From Streptomyces griseoflavus (GTDB taxonomy: Bacteria > Actinomycetota > Actinomycetes > Streptomycetales > Streptomycetaceae): a DNA stretch of 64,000 nt. Positions within the stretch are counted from its first letter, which is position 1. Each line of letters opens with the position of its first letter. This document shows, piece by piece, positions 18,468 to 27,221 of this stretch. The stretch lies in the NCBI RefSeq assembly GCF_014649995.1, contig NZ_BMUC01000002.1, positions 250,806 to 314,805 of the forward strand, read 5' to 3'. The notes beneath the pieces are model-generated. The model made no database searches. It was not told the DNA's origin and worked only from the letters and a program-made list of their open reading frames with translations. Position numbers and translations under genes: made by a program.

Positions 18468-19198
18468 GCCGCCCCCGGGTGGCTGCGGTGCAGGTGCTGC
18501 ATCTCGGCGAGCATCCGGCCGAACGGCTCGGTGTGCAGGCCCTGCCGGCCCGCGCCGGCCGCCCACGCTCCCGTGCGCGGGCCGTCGGGCACCGTGAGCG
18601 TGGCCCGGCGCAGCACCTCGCCGGTCCACTCCAGCCAGGCCGCCTCCCGGTGGGACGGGTCGGCTTCGACGCCCTCGACCGGCTGGAACATCTCGCCCGT
18701 GTAGCGCCACAGCGCGTCCACGGCCCGCTGCATCCGCGCGTGGCTCTCGTCCGTGCCGTCGCCGAGGCGCAGCGTCCACTGCTCGGCGTGGTCGCGGTGG
18801 TAGGCGGTCTCCTTGACGGCCTTCGCGGCCAGCGGGGCGAACGGGCTGTCGCCGGAGGCCAGTTCGCCGTAGAGGAGGTACTGGTGGGCGGAGAAGAAGA
18901 GCTGGCGGGCGATGGTGTGGGCGAAGTCGCCGTTCGGCTGTTCGACCAGCTGGAGGTTGCGGAAGGCGCGCTCCTCGCGGAGGAACGCCAGCTCGTCCTC
19001 GTCGCCGGCCATCGACAGCAGCACCCGGGCCTGTCCGAGCAGGTCCAGCGCGATGTTGGCGAGGGCGACCTCCTCCTCGAGGACGGGGGCGTGGCCGGCC
19101 CACTCGCCCAGGCGGTGGGAGAGCACCAGGGCGTCGTCGCCGAGGGCGAGCGCGGCGGCCGTGGCCGCGGCGGTGCCGGCGGCGGATGTCGTCGTCAC
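18461..19198 (-). CDS. paaC: Phenylacetyl-CoA epoxidase subunit PaaC
   Basis: This is the structural, ferritin-like partner of PaaA in the 1,2-phenylacetyl-CoA epoxidase. It has 245 residues and is all-helical, with LSHRLGEWAGHAPVLEEEVALANIALDLLGQ near the N-terminus and KAVKETAYHRDHAEQW in the middle. GTG 19198 is taken as start because it overlaps the paaB stop (GTGA). The frame is open further upstream, but that extension is only the antisense-like shadow of paaB. The gene is the third of a fully overlapping operon. Confidence 0.95.
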   Translation of the reverse strand: MTTTSAAGTAAATAAALALGDDALVLSHRLGEWAGHAPVLEEEVALANIALDLLGQARVLLSMAGDEDELAFLREERAFRNLQLVEQPNGDFAHTIARQLFFSAHQYLLYGELASGDSPFAPLAAKAVKETAYHRDHAEQWTLRLGDGTDESHARMQRAVDALWRYTGEMFQPVEGVEADPSHREAAWLEWTGEVLRRATLTVPDGPRTGAWAAGAGRQGLHTEPFGRMLAEMQHLHRSHPGAAW

Positions 19199-19482
19199 AG
19201 GTGCTGCACCCCCTCGGGGATCTCGTAGAACGTGGGGTGCCGGTAGGGCTTGTCGGCGGCCGGTTCGAAGAACGGGTCCTTCTCGTCGGGCGAGGAGGCG
19301 GTGATCGCGGACGACGGGACGACCCAGAGGGAGACGCCCTCGCCGCGCCGGGTGTACAGGTCGCGGGCGTTGCGCAGGGCGAGCTCCGCGTCCGGGGCGT
19401 GCAGGCTGCCGGCGTGGGTGTGGGACAGTCCCCGGCGCGAGCGCACGAAGACCTCCCACAGGGGCCAGTCGGTGTGGGTCAT
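19195..19482 (-). CDS. paaB: Phenylacetyl-CoA epoxidase subunit PaaB
   Basis: This small subunit bridges PaaAC heterodimers in the epoxidase complex. It has 95 residues, with the family pattern [26 protein letters not shown], then [15 protein letters not shown] and a C-terminal [14 protein letters not shown] 19482 overlaps the paaA stop (ATGA), and its own stop overlaps paaC. Confidence 0.96.
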   Translation of the reverse strand: MTHTDWPLWEVFVRSRRGLSHTHAGSLHAPDAELALRNARDLYTRRGEGVSLWVVPSSAITASSPDEKDPFFEPAADKPYRHPTFYEIPEGVQHL

Positions 19483-20492
19483 GCTCGCGTAGCTCCTGTC
19501 TCGCCGTTGCTGTGCCTGGCCGCGTGGGCCGCCGCCGCCTCCCTGACCCAGGCGCCTTCCTCGTGGGCTCGCCTGCGCCGGGTGAGCCGCTCCTCGTTGC
19601 ACGGTCCGTTGCCCTTGAGGACGGCCCGGAACTCCGCCCAGTCGATGGCGCCGAAGTCGTGGTGCCCGCGCTCCTCGTTCCACTTGAGGTCCGGGTCGGG
19701 GAGGGTGAGGCCGAGGGACGCGGCCTGGGGGACGCAGATGTCGACGAAGCGCTGGCGCAGTTCGTCGTTGGAGTGCCGCTTGATCTTCCAGGCCATGGAC
19801 TGCGCGGAGTGCTGGGACTCGTCGTCGGGCGGGCCGAACATCATCAGCGACGGCCACCACCAGCGGTCCACCGCGTCCTGGGCCATCGCGTGCTGCTGCG
19901 GGGTGCCCTTGCTGAGGGCCAGCAACAGCTCGTAGCCCTGGCGCTGGTGGAAGGACTCCTCCTTGCAGATGCGGACCATCGCCCGCGCGTACGGCCCGTA
20001 GGAGCAGCGGCACAGGGGGACCTGGTTGGTGATCGCGGCGCCGTCCACGAGCCAGCCGATGGCACCGACGTCCGCCCAGGTCAGCGTCGGGTAGTTGAAG
20101 ATCGAGGAGTACTTCTGGCGGCCGGAGTGCAGCTTGTCGAGCAGCTCCTCGCGGCTGGTGCCGAGCGTCTCGGCGGCGCTGTAGAGGTACAGGCCGTGCC
20201 CCGCCTCGTCCTGCACCTTGGCCATCAGGATCGCCTTGCGGCGCAGGGAGGGCGCGCGCGTGATCCAGTTGGCCTCGGGCTGCATGCCGATGATCTCGGA
20301 GTGCGCGTGCTGGGCGATCTGCCGGACCAGCGTCGCGCGGTAGGCGTCCGGCATCCAGTCGCGCGGCTCGATCCGCTCGTCGGCGGCGACGGCCGCGTCG
20401 AAGGCGTGCTCGTGTCCGGCGGTGTCGTCCGCGCCGGCCGTCACGCCGTACGCCCGGCTGCCCGCCGTATCGCGGGCGGCTGCTGTCGCCAT
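19479..20492 (-). CDS. paaA: Phenylacetyl-CoA epoxidase catalytic subunit PaaA
   Basis: This is the di-iron oxygenase subunit that epoxidises the aromatic ring of phenylacetyl-CoA using O2. It has 337 residues. Metal-ligand helices can be seen: [29 protein letters not shown], and the second pair around [16 protein letters not shown]. The N-terminal 35 residues are variable and Ala-rich. Start ATG 20492 is preceded by GAGGGGG. It is the first gene of paaABCDE. A palindromic operator candidate (20535-20548) lies 43 nt upstream, where it could block the promoter. Confidence 0.97.
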   Translation of the reverse strand: MATAAARDTAGSRAYGVTAGADDTAGHEHAFDAAVAADERIEPRDWMPDAYRATLVRQIAQHAHSEIIGMQPEANWITRAPSLRRKAILMAKVQDEAGHGLYLYSAAETLGTSREELLDKLHSGRQKYSSIFNYPTLTWADVGAIGWLVDGAAITNQVPLCRCSYGPYARAMVRICKEESFHQRQGYELLLALSKGTPQQHAMAQDAVDRWWWPSLMMFGPPDDESQHSAQSMAWKIKRHSNDELRQRFVDICVPQAASLGLTLPDPDLKWNEERGHHDFGAIDWAEFRAVLKGNGPCNEERLTRRRRAHEEGAWVREAAAAHAARHSNGETGATRA

Positions 20493-20534
20493 GAGGTCCC
20501 CCTCGACCTGGATGCTTCCCGGAGCACGCTCCCG

Positions 20535-20548
20535 ACCAATCGTTCGGT
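20535..20548. promoter_or_regulatory. Candidate PaaR operator upstream of paaA
   Basis: ACCAATCGTTCGGT; its complement ACCGAACGATTGGT matches the sites at 25634 and 28544 at 13 and 12 of 14 positions respectively. It resembles the ACCG-NN-CG-NN-CGGT core reported for corynebacterial PaaR. Confidence 0.6.
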
Positions 20549-20812
20549 TCGTGCGATTCCATGGTGGGACGGGCGCCGCGAGGTGTCAACCGCTGTGGAT
20601 AACCTGCGGGTGCCGCTCGGGGACGACAGGGCCCGGGCGCCGTGTGGCGGCGGCCACGCGACGGGGGGACCAGGGGGACTGTGCCCGGGGGTCCCGCGCT
20701 GAGTACCGTTCCGTGCGACGCGGCGGAGCGACGGCGCGGGCGGGCGGCGGGGGACCGGCCCCGCGGCCGCGGTGGAAGCAGTGACGGACCGGGATCGGTG
20801 GATCGGGGCGGA
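20549..20812. other. Remainder of paaA/DUF5819 divergent spacer, with a DnaA-box match
   Basis: Together with the operator this makes a 320-base spacer between divergent genes. TGTGGATAA at 20594-20602 is the exact complement of a DnaA box (TTATCCACA). The rest is GC-rich, with no gene and no clear terminator. Promoters for paaA and the DUF5819 gene must lie here but are not obvious. Confidence 0.35.
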
Positions 20813-21814
20813 ATGAACGCGTACGACAAGGGCTCGGACGCCCGCCGCGGGCCCGCGGGGGAGGGCGCCGGCCGGGACCCGCGCCCCGCCGTGCCCGCGA
20901 CCCCGGCGCACCGGCCCGCCCCCGACGCCCCGCCCCCGGCTTCCGACACCCCTGCGTCCGCCCCCGACGACGAGCCGGACGGACCACCCGCGCCGCACTC
21001 CCCCGGCACGGTCCCCGGCCCCGGCCCCGGCCCTGACCCGGCTGCCGACCCGGAGACCGGTCCCGACCCGGAGACGGGTCCCGACCCCGAGACCGACCCT
21101 GACCCCAAGACCGACCCCGACCCCGAGACGGGCCCCGGCCCCGTGACCGCCCCGCCCGCCGAGCCCCGTACCGGTGTGGCCGCCCTCTCCCTGCGCTACC
21201 AGATCGGCGCCGCACTGGCGCTCGCGGTCGTCGCCGTCGGGATCTGTGTGCACCTCGGCATGACGTTCCTGCACGTGGCGCCCGCGAACACGGTCAGCAA
21301 GCAGCACCGCGAGACGATCGAGAACTGGATCTACCCGGAGTTCGAGCAGAACTGGAAGCTGTTCGCGCCCAACCCCCTCCAGCAGAACGTCTCCGTCCAG
21401 GTGCGCGCCGAGATCCGCACCGCGGACGGCGCGTCACGGACCACCGGCTGGTACGACCTGTCCGCGCGGGACGGCCGGGCCATCGACGGCAATCCGCTGC
21501 CCAGCCACACCCAGCAGAACGAGCTGCGCCGCGCCTGGGACTTCTTCGTCTCGACGCACGACGACGACAACCGGCCGGTGGGCCTGCGCGGGGCGCTGTC
21601 CGAGGCGTACCTGCGCCGGATCACCGCGATGCGCCTGGACCGCGCGGACGCCGCCGGCGCGGACGGTGCCGTCGAGCGCGTCCAGGTCCGCTCCCGCACC
21701 ACGAACATCCCGCCGCCGGACTGGAGCGAGGAGAAGATCTCCGACAAGCCCGTGTACCGCGTCCTGCCCTGGTGGACCCTGCCCGAGGACGAGACCCGGG
21801 GAGGCATCGGATGA
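20813..21814 (+). CDS. DUF5819 family membrane protein
   Basis: A 333-residue protein of unknown function. The first 120 residues are Pro/Asp/Gly-rich low complexity with repeats of the type DPETGP. A single membrane segment follows (about 124-150, AALALAVVAVGICVHLGMTF), then an extracellular domain of about 180 residues with NWIYPEFEQNWKLFAPNP, the hallmark WxLFAPNP of DUF5819. The start ATG 20813 is tentative; the Shine-Dalgarno (GGGGCGG) is weak. Its stop overlaps the start of the HTTM gene (ATGA), so the two are co-translated and probably work as a membrane pair. Confidence 0.88.
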   Translation: MNAYDKGSDARRGPAGEGAGRDPRPAVPATPAHRPAPDAPPPASDTPASAPDDEPDGPPAPHSPGTVPGPGPGPDPAADPETGPDPETGPDPETDPDPKTDPDPETGPGPVTAPPAEPRTGVAALSLRYQIGAALALAVVAVGICVHLGMTFLHVAPANTVSKQHRETIENWIYPEFEQNWKLFAPNPLQQNVSVQVRAEIRTADGASRTTGWYDLSARDGRAIDGNPLPSHTQQNELRRAWDFFVSTHDDDNRPVGLRGALSEAYLRRITAMRLDRADAAGADGAVERVQVRSRTTNIPPPDWSEEKISDKPVYRVLPWWTLPEDETRGGIG

Positions 21815-23049
21815 ACCGCTTCTCGCTGGCTCTCTCCCGGGGCATCGCCCGCGTCACCGACTCTCCGCTGGGCCCGTACCAGACCGCCGTGATCCGCATC
21901 GGCTTCAGCCTGACCTGGCTGCTGTTCCTGCTGCGCGAGTTCCCCCACCGCCAGGAGCTGTACGGGCCCGACGGCCCGTGGAGCTGGCAGCTCGCCGAGC
22001 AGCTCGTCGCGACGAACGACGCCTTCACCGTGCTGCTCTGGTCCGACAGCCAGGTGTGGTTCGAGGCCGTCTACGCGCTGGCCGTGCTGTGGAGCCTGCT
22101 GTTGCTGCTGGGCTGGCGCACCCGCACCATGTCGGTGCTGTTCATGGTCGGCGTGCTGACGCTGCAGAACCGCAGCGTCTTCATGGGCGACGGCGGCGAC
22201 AACGTCCTGCACCTGATGGCGATCTACCTGGTCTTCACCCGCTGCGGCCAGGTCTGGTCGCTGGACGCGCGGCGCGCCCGCCGTGCGGCGCGGGCACGCG
22301 CCCGCGGGGACCGGCCGCGCGACCGGGTCGGTCCCGCCCTGTGGGGGGTGCTCGGTTTCGCGCTGCTCCTCGCGACGCTCGCGGGCCGGACGGAGGGCGA
22401 CCGCTTCATACCGGTGCTGCTGTGGGCCGTGTGGTCCGCGCAGGCGCTGTGGTGGCTGGCCGGGCGCCGCGCCGGGTCGGGCCAGCCGCGGATCCTGCTG
22501 GACGTCGTCGCGAACATCGTGCACAACGGCGCGCTGCTGGTGATCATGGCGGAGGCGTGTCTGATCTACGCCACGGCCGGCTGGTACAAGGTCCAGGGCT
22601 CCCGCTGGCAGGACGGCACGGCCGTCTACTACCCGCTCCACCTGGAGTACTTCTCCCCCTGGCCGGCCCTCGCGGACCTGATGTCCGCCAGCGGCACCAT
22701 GGTGATGCTGGTGACCTACGTGACGGTCGCCGTGCAGGTCGCCTTCCCCTTCACCCTGTTCAACCGGCGGGTCAAGAACGTCCTGCTGAGCTTCATGATC
22801 CTCGAGCACGCGGTGATCGCCGTGGTACTCGGGCTGCCCTTCTTCTCCCTGGCGATGATCGCGGCCGACGCGGTGTTCCTGCCGACGTCCTTCCTGCGCC
22901 GTCTGGGCGGTCTGACGGCACGGGTCCGGGGAGGACCGCGCCCGCGCCGGGGCGGGACGTCCCTCCCGGGGCCGCGGCCCCCCGCCGACTCCCCGGCCGG
23001 CCGGGCGCCGGATCCGGTGCCCGGCGGAGTGCCGGCCCCGCGCACGTAG
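21811..23049 (+). CDS. HTTM-domain membrane protein (vitamin K-dependent gamma-carboxylase-like)
   Basis: A polytopic membrane protein of 412 residues with the HTTM fold, shared with the membrane domain of vitamin K-dependent gamma-carboxylase. Family signatures include YQTAVIRIGFSLTWLLFLLR, a loop rich in conserved residues (VFMGDGGDNVLHLMAIYL), and the late segment CLIYATAGWYKVQGSRWQDG leading to HLEYFSPWPALADLM. The C-terminal 50 residues are Arg/Pro-rich and probably cytoplasmic. It lacks the large lumenal domain of true carboxylases, so carboxylation activity should not be assumed. Coupling to the DUF5819 gene suggests a shared envelope function. Confidence 0.88.
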   Translation: MNRFSLALSRGIARVTDSPLGPYQTAVIRIGFSLTWLLFLLREFPHRQELYGPDGPWSWQLAEQLVATNDAFTVLLWSDSQVWFEAVYALAVLWSLLLLLGWRTRTMSVLFMVGVLTLQNRSVFMGDGGDNVLHLMAIYLVFTRCGQVWSLDARRARRAARARARGDRPRDRVGPALWGVLGFALLLATLAGRTEGDRFIPVLLWAVWSAQALWWLAGRRAGSGQPRILLDVVANIVHNGALLVIMAEACLIYATAGWYKVQGSRWQDGTAVYYPLHLEYFSPWPALADLMSASGTMVMLVTYVTVAVQVAFPFTLFNRRVKNVLLSFMILEHAVIAVVLGLPFFSLAMIAADAVFLPTSFLRRLGGLTARVRGGPRPRRGGTSLPGPRPPADSPAGRAPDPVPGGVPAPRT

Positions 23050-23052
23050 GCT
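23047..23052 (+). promoter_or_regulatory. Putative -10 element of a leaderless RNA methyltransferase gene
   Basis: TAGGCT, whose first three bases are also the HTTM stop codon, lies 7 nt upstream of ATG 23060. No ribosome-binding site intervenes. Confidence 0.45.
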
Positions 23053-23059
23053 GCACGCC

Positions 23060-23845
23060 ATGACCGACCCCGCCCGCACCACGGGACCCGAGGACCCCGC
23101 CGGCACCGTGTCCGCCTGGCACCGCCTGACCGAGGACGCCGTCCTGCTCGACGGCTTCCACGCGCTCAAGCACGCCGTGCGCTTCGGGGCCGAGGTGTGC
23201 ATGGCGCTCACGGCGGACCGGGCCGGGGTGCTCGCGCTCGCCGACGAACTGGCCGCCGACGTGCGGGAGCCGCTGGCGTCGCTGCTGACCGAGGTGCCGC
23301 ATGGGACGTACGCCTCGCTGGTGCCCCGCCCGCACCCCACCGCCGTCGCGGCCCTGGCCGGGCGCCCCTCCCGGGCGGGCAACCTGGAGAAGCTGGCGCA
23401 CACCCCGCGCACCGCTCCCGTGGTGGTCCTCGACAACCCGCGCAACCTCGGCAACGCCGGAGCGGTGATCCGGCTGGCCGCCGGTTTCGGGGCGACCGGC
23501 GTCGTCACCACCGGCACGCTCGACCCCTGGCACCCCACCGTCGTGCGCGGCGGGGCGGGACTGCACTTCGCCACCGCCGTGGAACGGCTGACCGTGCGGG
23601 AGCTGCCGCCGGGGCCGGTCTTCGCGCTCGACCCCGAAGGCGAGGACATCCGCGCGCTGAGGCTGCCGGACGACGCGCTGCTCGCCTTCGGTTCCGAACG
23701 CAGCGGACTGTCGGCGGAGCTGCGCGCGCGGGCCGACCACCTGGTGGCGCTGCCGATGCGCCCCCAGGTCTCCAGCTACAACCTCGCCACCAGTGTGGCC
23801 ATGACGCTGTACCACTGGAGCGCCACCGGGGGCCCGTCGGCGTAG
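23060..23845 (+). CDS. TrmH/SpoU-family RNA 2'-O-methyltransferase
   Basis: This is a SPOUT-fold methyltransferase using S-adenosylmethionine to methylate a ribose in tRNA or rRNA. It has 261 residues: an N-terminal substrate-binding region (about 1-115), then the SpoU domain with motif 1 DNPRNLGNAGAVIR, motif 2 AFGSERSGLS and motif 3 LPMRPQVSSYNLATSVAMTLY forming the trefoil knot. The target nucleotide cannot be read from sequence. The start ATG 23060 is supported by a -10-like TAGGCT 7 nt upstream (leaderless). Its stop is 5 nt from the convergent paaN stop. Confidence 0.94.
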   Translation: MTDPARTTGPEDPAGTVSAWHRLTEDAVLLDGFHALKHAVRFGAEVCMALTADRAGVLALADELAADVREPLASLLTEVPHGTYASLVPRPHPTAVAALAGRPSRAGNLEKLAHTPRTAPVVVLDNPRNLGNAGAVIRLAAGFGATGVVTTGTLDPWHPTVVRGGAGLHFATAVERLTVRELPPGPVFALDPEGEDIRALRLPDDALLAFGSERSGLSAELRARADHLVALPMRPQVSSYNLATSVAMTLYHWSATGGPSA

Positions 23846-23850
23846 GAGGG

Positions 23851-25542
23851 TTACGCCTCCCGGCGCACCTCGACCACCCGGAACCGGTTGGCCACGAACG
23901 CGCCGTCGCACAGGGCGGCGTTGGCCGCCGGGTTGCCGCCGGAGCCGTGGAAGTCGGAGAAGGCGGCCGTCTGGTTGACGTACACCCCGCCCGTGAGGTT
24001 CAGGGAGAGCTGGGCGGCCTCCTCCAGGCAGACCTCCCGCACCGTCTCCTCGACCTCCGGGGAGGTCGTGTAGGCGCCGACCGTCATGGCGCCCTTCTCC
24101 CGGATCGTGCGCCGCAGCAGCTCGGCCGCGTGGTCGGCCGAGTCGACGGCGACGGCGAAGGAGACCGGGCCGAAGCACTCGCTCATGTACGCGGCCTCGG
24201 CGTCCGGCTTGGAACCGTCCAGCTTCACGATCACCGGCGTGCGCACCACCGCGCCCGGGAACTCCGGGTGGGTGATCTCGCGGGAGGCGAGGACGACCTC
24301 GCCGAGCCCGGCGGCGGCCTCCAGGCGGGCCTTGACGTCCGGGTTGACGATCGCGCCGAGCAGCGCGTTGGCCCGCGCGTCGTCGCCGAGCAGACCGTCG
24401 ACGGCCTGCGCCAGGTCGGCGGCGACCTCGTCGAACGACTTGGGGCCCTGGTCGGTGGCGATGCCCTCGCGCGGGACGAGCAGGTTCTGCGGGGTGGTGC
24501 ACATCTGGCCGCTGTACAGGGAGAGGGAGAACGCCAGGTTGGACAGCATCCCCCGGTAGTCGGCGGTCGACTCCACGATCACCGTGTTGACGCCGGCCTT
24601 CTCCGTGTACACCTGCGCCTGCCGGGCGTGGGACTCCAGCCAGTCGCCGAAGCCGGTGGAGCCGGTGTAGTCGATGATCCGGATCTCCGGGCGGGTGGCG
24701 AGGCTCTTGGCGATGCCCTCGCCGGGCCGCTCGGCGGCCAGCGCCACCAGGTTCGCGTCGAAACCGGCCTCGGTGAGCACCTGGCGGGCGACCTGGACGG
24801 TGAGCGCGAGCGGCAGCACCGCGCGGGGGTGCGGCTTGACCAGGACCGCGTTGCCCGTGGCGAGGGAGGCGAACAGGCCCGGGTAGCCGTTCCACGTCGG
24901 GAAGGTGTTGCAGCCGATGACCAGGCCGATGCCGCGCGGGACCGGGACGAACCGCTTGGTGAGCGCGAGCGGGTCGCGCTTGCCCTGCGGCTTGGTCCAC
25001 TCCGCCGTGTCCGGCGTGCGGATCTGCTCCACGTACGCGTAGGCGACCGCCTCCATGCCGCGGTCCTGCGCGTGCGGGCCGCCGGCCTGGAACGCCATCA
25101 TGAACGCCTGGCCGGAGGTGTGCATGACCGCCTGGGCGAACTCCATCGTCCGGTCGCTGATCCGCTTGAGGATCTCCAGGCAGACCACCGCGCGGGTCTC
25201 CGCGCCCGCGTCGCGCCAGGCGCGCATCCCGGCCCTCATGGCGGGCAGCAGCTCGTCCGGGTTTGCGTGCGGGTAGCTCACGCCCAGCTCGACGCCGTAC
25301 GGGGAGGTCTCGCCGTCCACCCAGCCGTCCGTGCCCGGCTGGCCGAGGTCGAGGCGGGTGCCGAGCAGGGCGTCGAAGGCGGCCTTGCCCGCCGCCATGT
25401 CCAGGCTGCCGTTCTCCCCGTAGGCCTTGGGGTGCTCGGGGTGCGGGGACCAGTACGCGCGCGTGCGGATCGCTTCCAGCGCCTGGTCCAGGGTGGGACG
25501 GTGGCGGGCGATCAGCTCGTGCGCCGTGAGTTCGGCGGCCAT
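23851..25542 (-). CDS. paaN: Phenylacetic acid degradation protein PaaN (aldehyde dehydrogenase type)
   Basis: This is an aldehyde-dehydrogenase-superfamily enzyme of phenylacetate catabolism, acting on the ring-opened semialdehyde. It has 563 residues. The NAD(P)-binding region shows GCNTFPTWNGYPGLFASLATGN and the catalytic Cys lies in YSGQMCTTPQN, with a Glu-containing segment upstream (TEKAGVNTVIVES). It lacks the C-terminal hydratase domain found in the bifunctional PaaZ of E. coli, so ring hydrolysis needs a separate enzyme not encoded in this window. It is divergent from paaH, with a palindromic operator candidate (25634-25647) between them. Confidence 0.94.
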   Translation of the reverse strand: MAAELTAHELIARHRPTLDQALEAIRTRAYWSPHPEHPKAYGENGSLDMAAGKAAFDALLGTRLDLGQPGTDGWVDGETSPYGVELGVSYPHANPDELLPAMRAGMRAWRDAGAETRAVVCLEILKRISDRTMEFAQAVMHTSGQAFMMAFQAGGPHAQDRGMEAVAYAYVEQIRTPDTAEWTKPQGKRDPLALTKRFVPVPRGIGLVIGCNTFPTWNGYPGLFASLATGNAVLVKPHPRAVLPLALTVQVARQVLTEAGFDANLVALAAERPGEGIAKSLATRPEIRIIDYTGSTGFGDWLESHARQAQVYTEKAGVNTVIVESTADYRGMLSNLAFSLSLYSGQMCTTPQNLLVPREGIATDQGPKSFDEVAADLAQAVDGLLGDDARANALLGAIVNPDVKARLEAAAGLGEVVLASREITHPEFPGAVVRTPVIVKLDGSKPDAEAAYMSECFGPVSFAVAVDSADHAAELLRRTIREKGAMTVGAYTTSPEVEETVREVCLEEAAQLSLNLTGGVYVNQTAAFSDFHGSGGNPAANAALCDGAFVANRFRVVEVRREA

Positions 25543-25633
25543 GCGGGACCAACTCCTCGTCTCAGGAACTCTTCGTCGAGCTCATGGACCTGTGCGGAAA
25601 CGTAGTCAGGATCGGGCGGTCAGAGTTAGAGTA

Positions 25634-25647
25634 ACCGAACGATCGGT
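25634..25647. promoter_or_regulatory. Candidate PaaR operator between paaN and paaH
   Basis: ACCGAACGATCGGT, the most symmetric of the three sites (ACCGA-N4-TCGGT), flanked by AGTA upstream. It is 92 nt from the paaN start and 57 nt from the paaH start, so one dimer could control both. Confidence 0.65.
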
Positions 25648-25703
25648 CGGGACAAGGGGGTCCGCCGCATCCGTGGAAAACCCCGTGCGGGAGGATCGCG
25701 CAC

Positions 25704-27221
25704 ATGACAGCACTCGACCTCAGCAGTCCCGTGGCCGTGGTCGGCACCGGCACCATGGGCCAGGGAATCGCCCAGGTCGCGCTGGTCGCGGGCCATCCCG
25801 TCCGGCTGTACGACGCCGTCCCGGGGCAGGCACGTCAGGCGGCCGACGCGATCGGCGCCCGGCTGGACCGGCTGGTGGAGAAGGAGCGCCTCACCGCCAC
25901 CGATCGGGACGCCGCGCGCTCCCGGCTCCGGCCCGTCGGCGAACTCGCCGCTCTCGCCGGTTGCTCCCTGGTCGTCGAGGCCGTCGTCGAGCGCCTCGAC
26001 GTCAAGCAGGAGCTGTTCCGGGCGCTGGAGGACATCGTCTCCGACGACTGCCTCCTCGCCACCAACACCTCCTCCCTGTCGGTCACGGCGATCGGCGGTG
26101 CCCTGCGGATGCCCGGCCGCTTCGTGGGCCTGCACTTCTTCAACCCCGCGCCGCTGCTGCCGCTGGTCGAGGTCGTCTCCGGGTTCGCCACCGACGTCAC
26201 CAGCGCCACCCGTGCCTACGAGACGGCCCGCGCCTGGGGCAAGACGCCCGTCGCCTCCGCCGACACCCCCGGCTTCATCGTCAACCGGATCGCCCGGCCC
26301 TTCTACGCCGAGGCCTTCGCGGTGTACGAGTCCCAGGGCGCCGACCCGGCCACCGTCGACGCGGTCCTGCGCGAGTCCGGCGGCTTCCGGATGGGCGCCT
26401 TCGAGCTCACCGACCTCATCGGCCAGGACGTCAACGAGTCCGTCACCCACTCGGTGTGGCGATCCTTCTTCCAGGACGTGCGCTTCACCCCGTCCCTGGC
26501 CCAGCGCCGGCTGGTCGAGTCCGGCCGCCTCGGCCGCAAGACCGGCCGGGGCTGGTACGACTACGCCGACGGCGCCGAGCGCCCCGAGCCGCACACCGCC
26601 GAGCCCGCCGAACCGCCCGCGTACGTGATCGCCGAGGGCGACCTGGGGCCCGCGGCGGAGCTGCTCGCCCTGATCCGCGAGGCCGGCATCGAGGTGCGCG
26701 AGCGGGACGAGGACAACGGCACCCGGCTGGTGCTGCCCGGCGGCGGCCAGCTGGTGCTCGCCGACGGTCAGGCGTCCGTGGAGTTCCTCGACGTCGTCTA
26801 CTTCGACCTCGCCCTCGACTACCGCACCGCCCCGCGCGTCGCCCTGTCCCACTGCCGGGACACCTCCGCGCGGACCGTCGCCGAGGCCACCGGCCTGTTC
26901 CAGGCACTCGGCAAGAAGGTCAGCGTCATCGGGGACGTCCCCGGCATGATCGTCGCGCGGACGGTGGCGCGGATCATCGACCTCGCGGTCGACGCCGTCG
27001 CCAAGGGCGTCGCCACCGAGGAGGACGTCGACACCGCGATGCGACTGGGCGTGAACTACCCCCTGGGCCCCTTCGAGTGGAGCCGCCGCCTCGGCCGGGG
27101 CTGGGCCGGCGACCTGCTGGAGGAGATGCACGAGATCGACCCCTCCGGCCGTTACGCGCCGTCCCTCGCGCTCTACCAGTACGCGTGCGCCACCCCCGAC
27201 AAGCGGGAGGACACCGCATGA
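25704..27221 (+). CDS. paaH: 3-hydroxyacyl-CoA dehydrogenase PaaH
   Basis: This enzyme oxidises 3-hydroxyadipyl-CoA to 3-oxoadipyl-CoA with NAD in the beta-oxidation-like end of phenylacetate breakdown. It has 505 residues. The N-terminal Rossmann motif is VVGTGTMGQGIAQVALVAGH, the catalytic His lies in RFVGLHFFNPAPLLPLVEV, and DTPGFIVNRIARPFYAEA follows. A second C-terminal 3HCDH domain (about 400-500) contains VNYPLGPFEWS; this two-domain length is typical of PaaH. Start ATG 25704 has GGGAGGA about 8 nt upstream. Its stop overlaps the TetR start (ATGA). Confidence 0.95.
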   Translation: MTALDLSSPVAVVGTGTMGQGIAQVALVAGHPVRLYDAVPGQARQAADAIGARLDRLVEKERLTATDRDAARSRLRPVGELAALAGCSLVVEAVVERLDVKQELFRALEDIVSDDCLLATNTSSLSVTAIGGALRMPGRFVGLHFFNPAPLLPLVEVVSGFATDVTSATRAYETARAWGKTPVASADTPGFIVNRIARPFYAEAFAVYESQGADPATVDAVLRESGGFRMGAFELTDLIGQDVNESVTHSVWRSFFQDVRFTPSLAQRRLVESGRLGRKTGRGWYDYADGAERPEPHTAEPAEPPAYVIAEGDLGPAAELLALIREAGIEVRERDEDNGTRLVLPGGGQLVLADGQASVEFLDVVYFDLALDYRTAPRVALSHCRDTSARTVAEATGLFQALGKKVSVIGDVPGMIVARTVARIIDLAVDAVAKGVATEEDVDTAMRLGVNYPLGPFEWSRRLGRGWAGDLLEEMHEIDPSGRYAPSLALYQYACATPDKREDTA

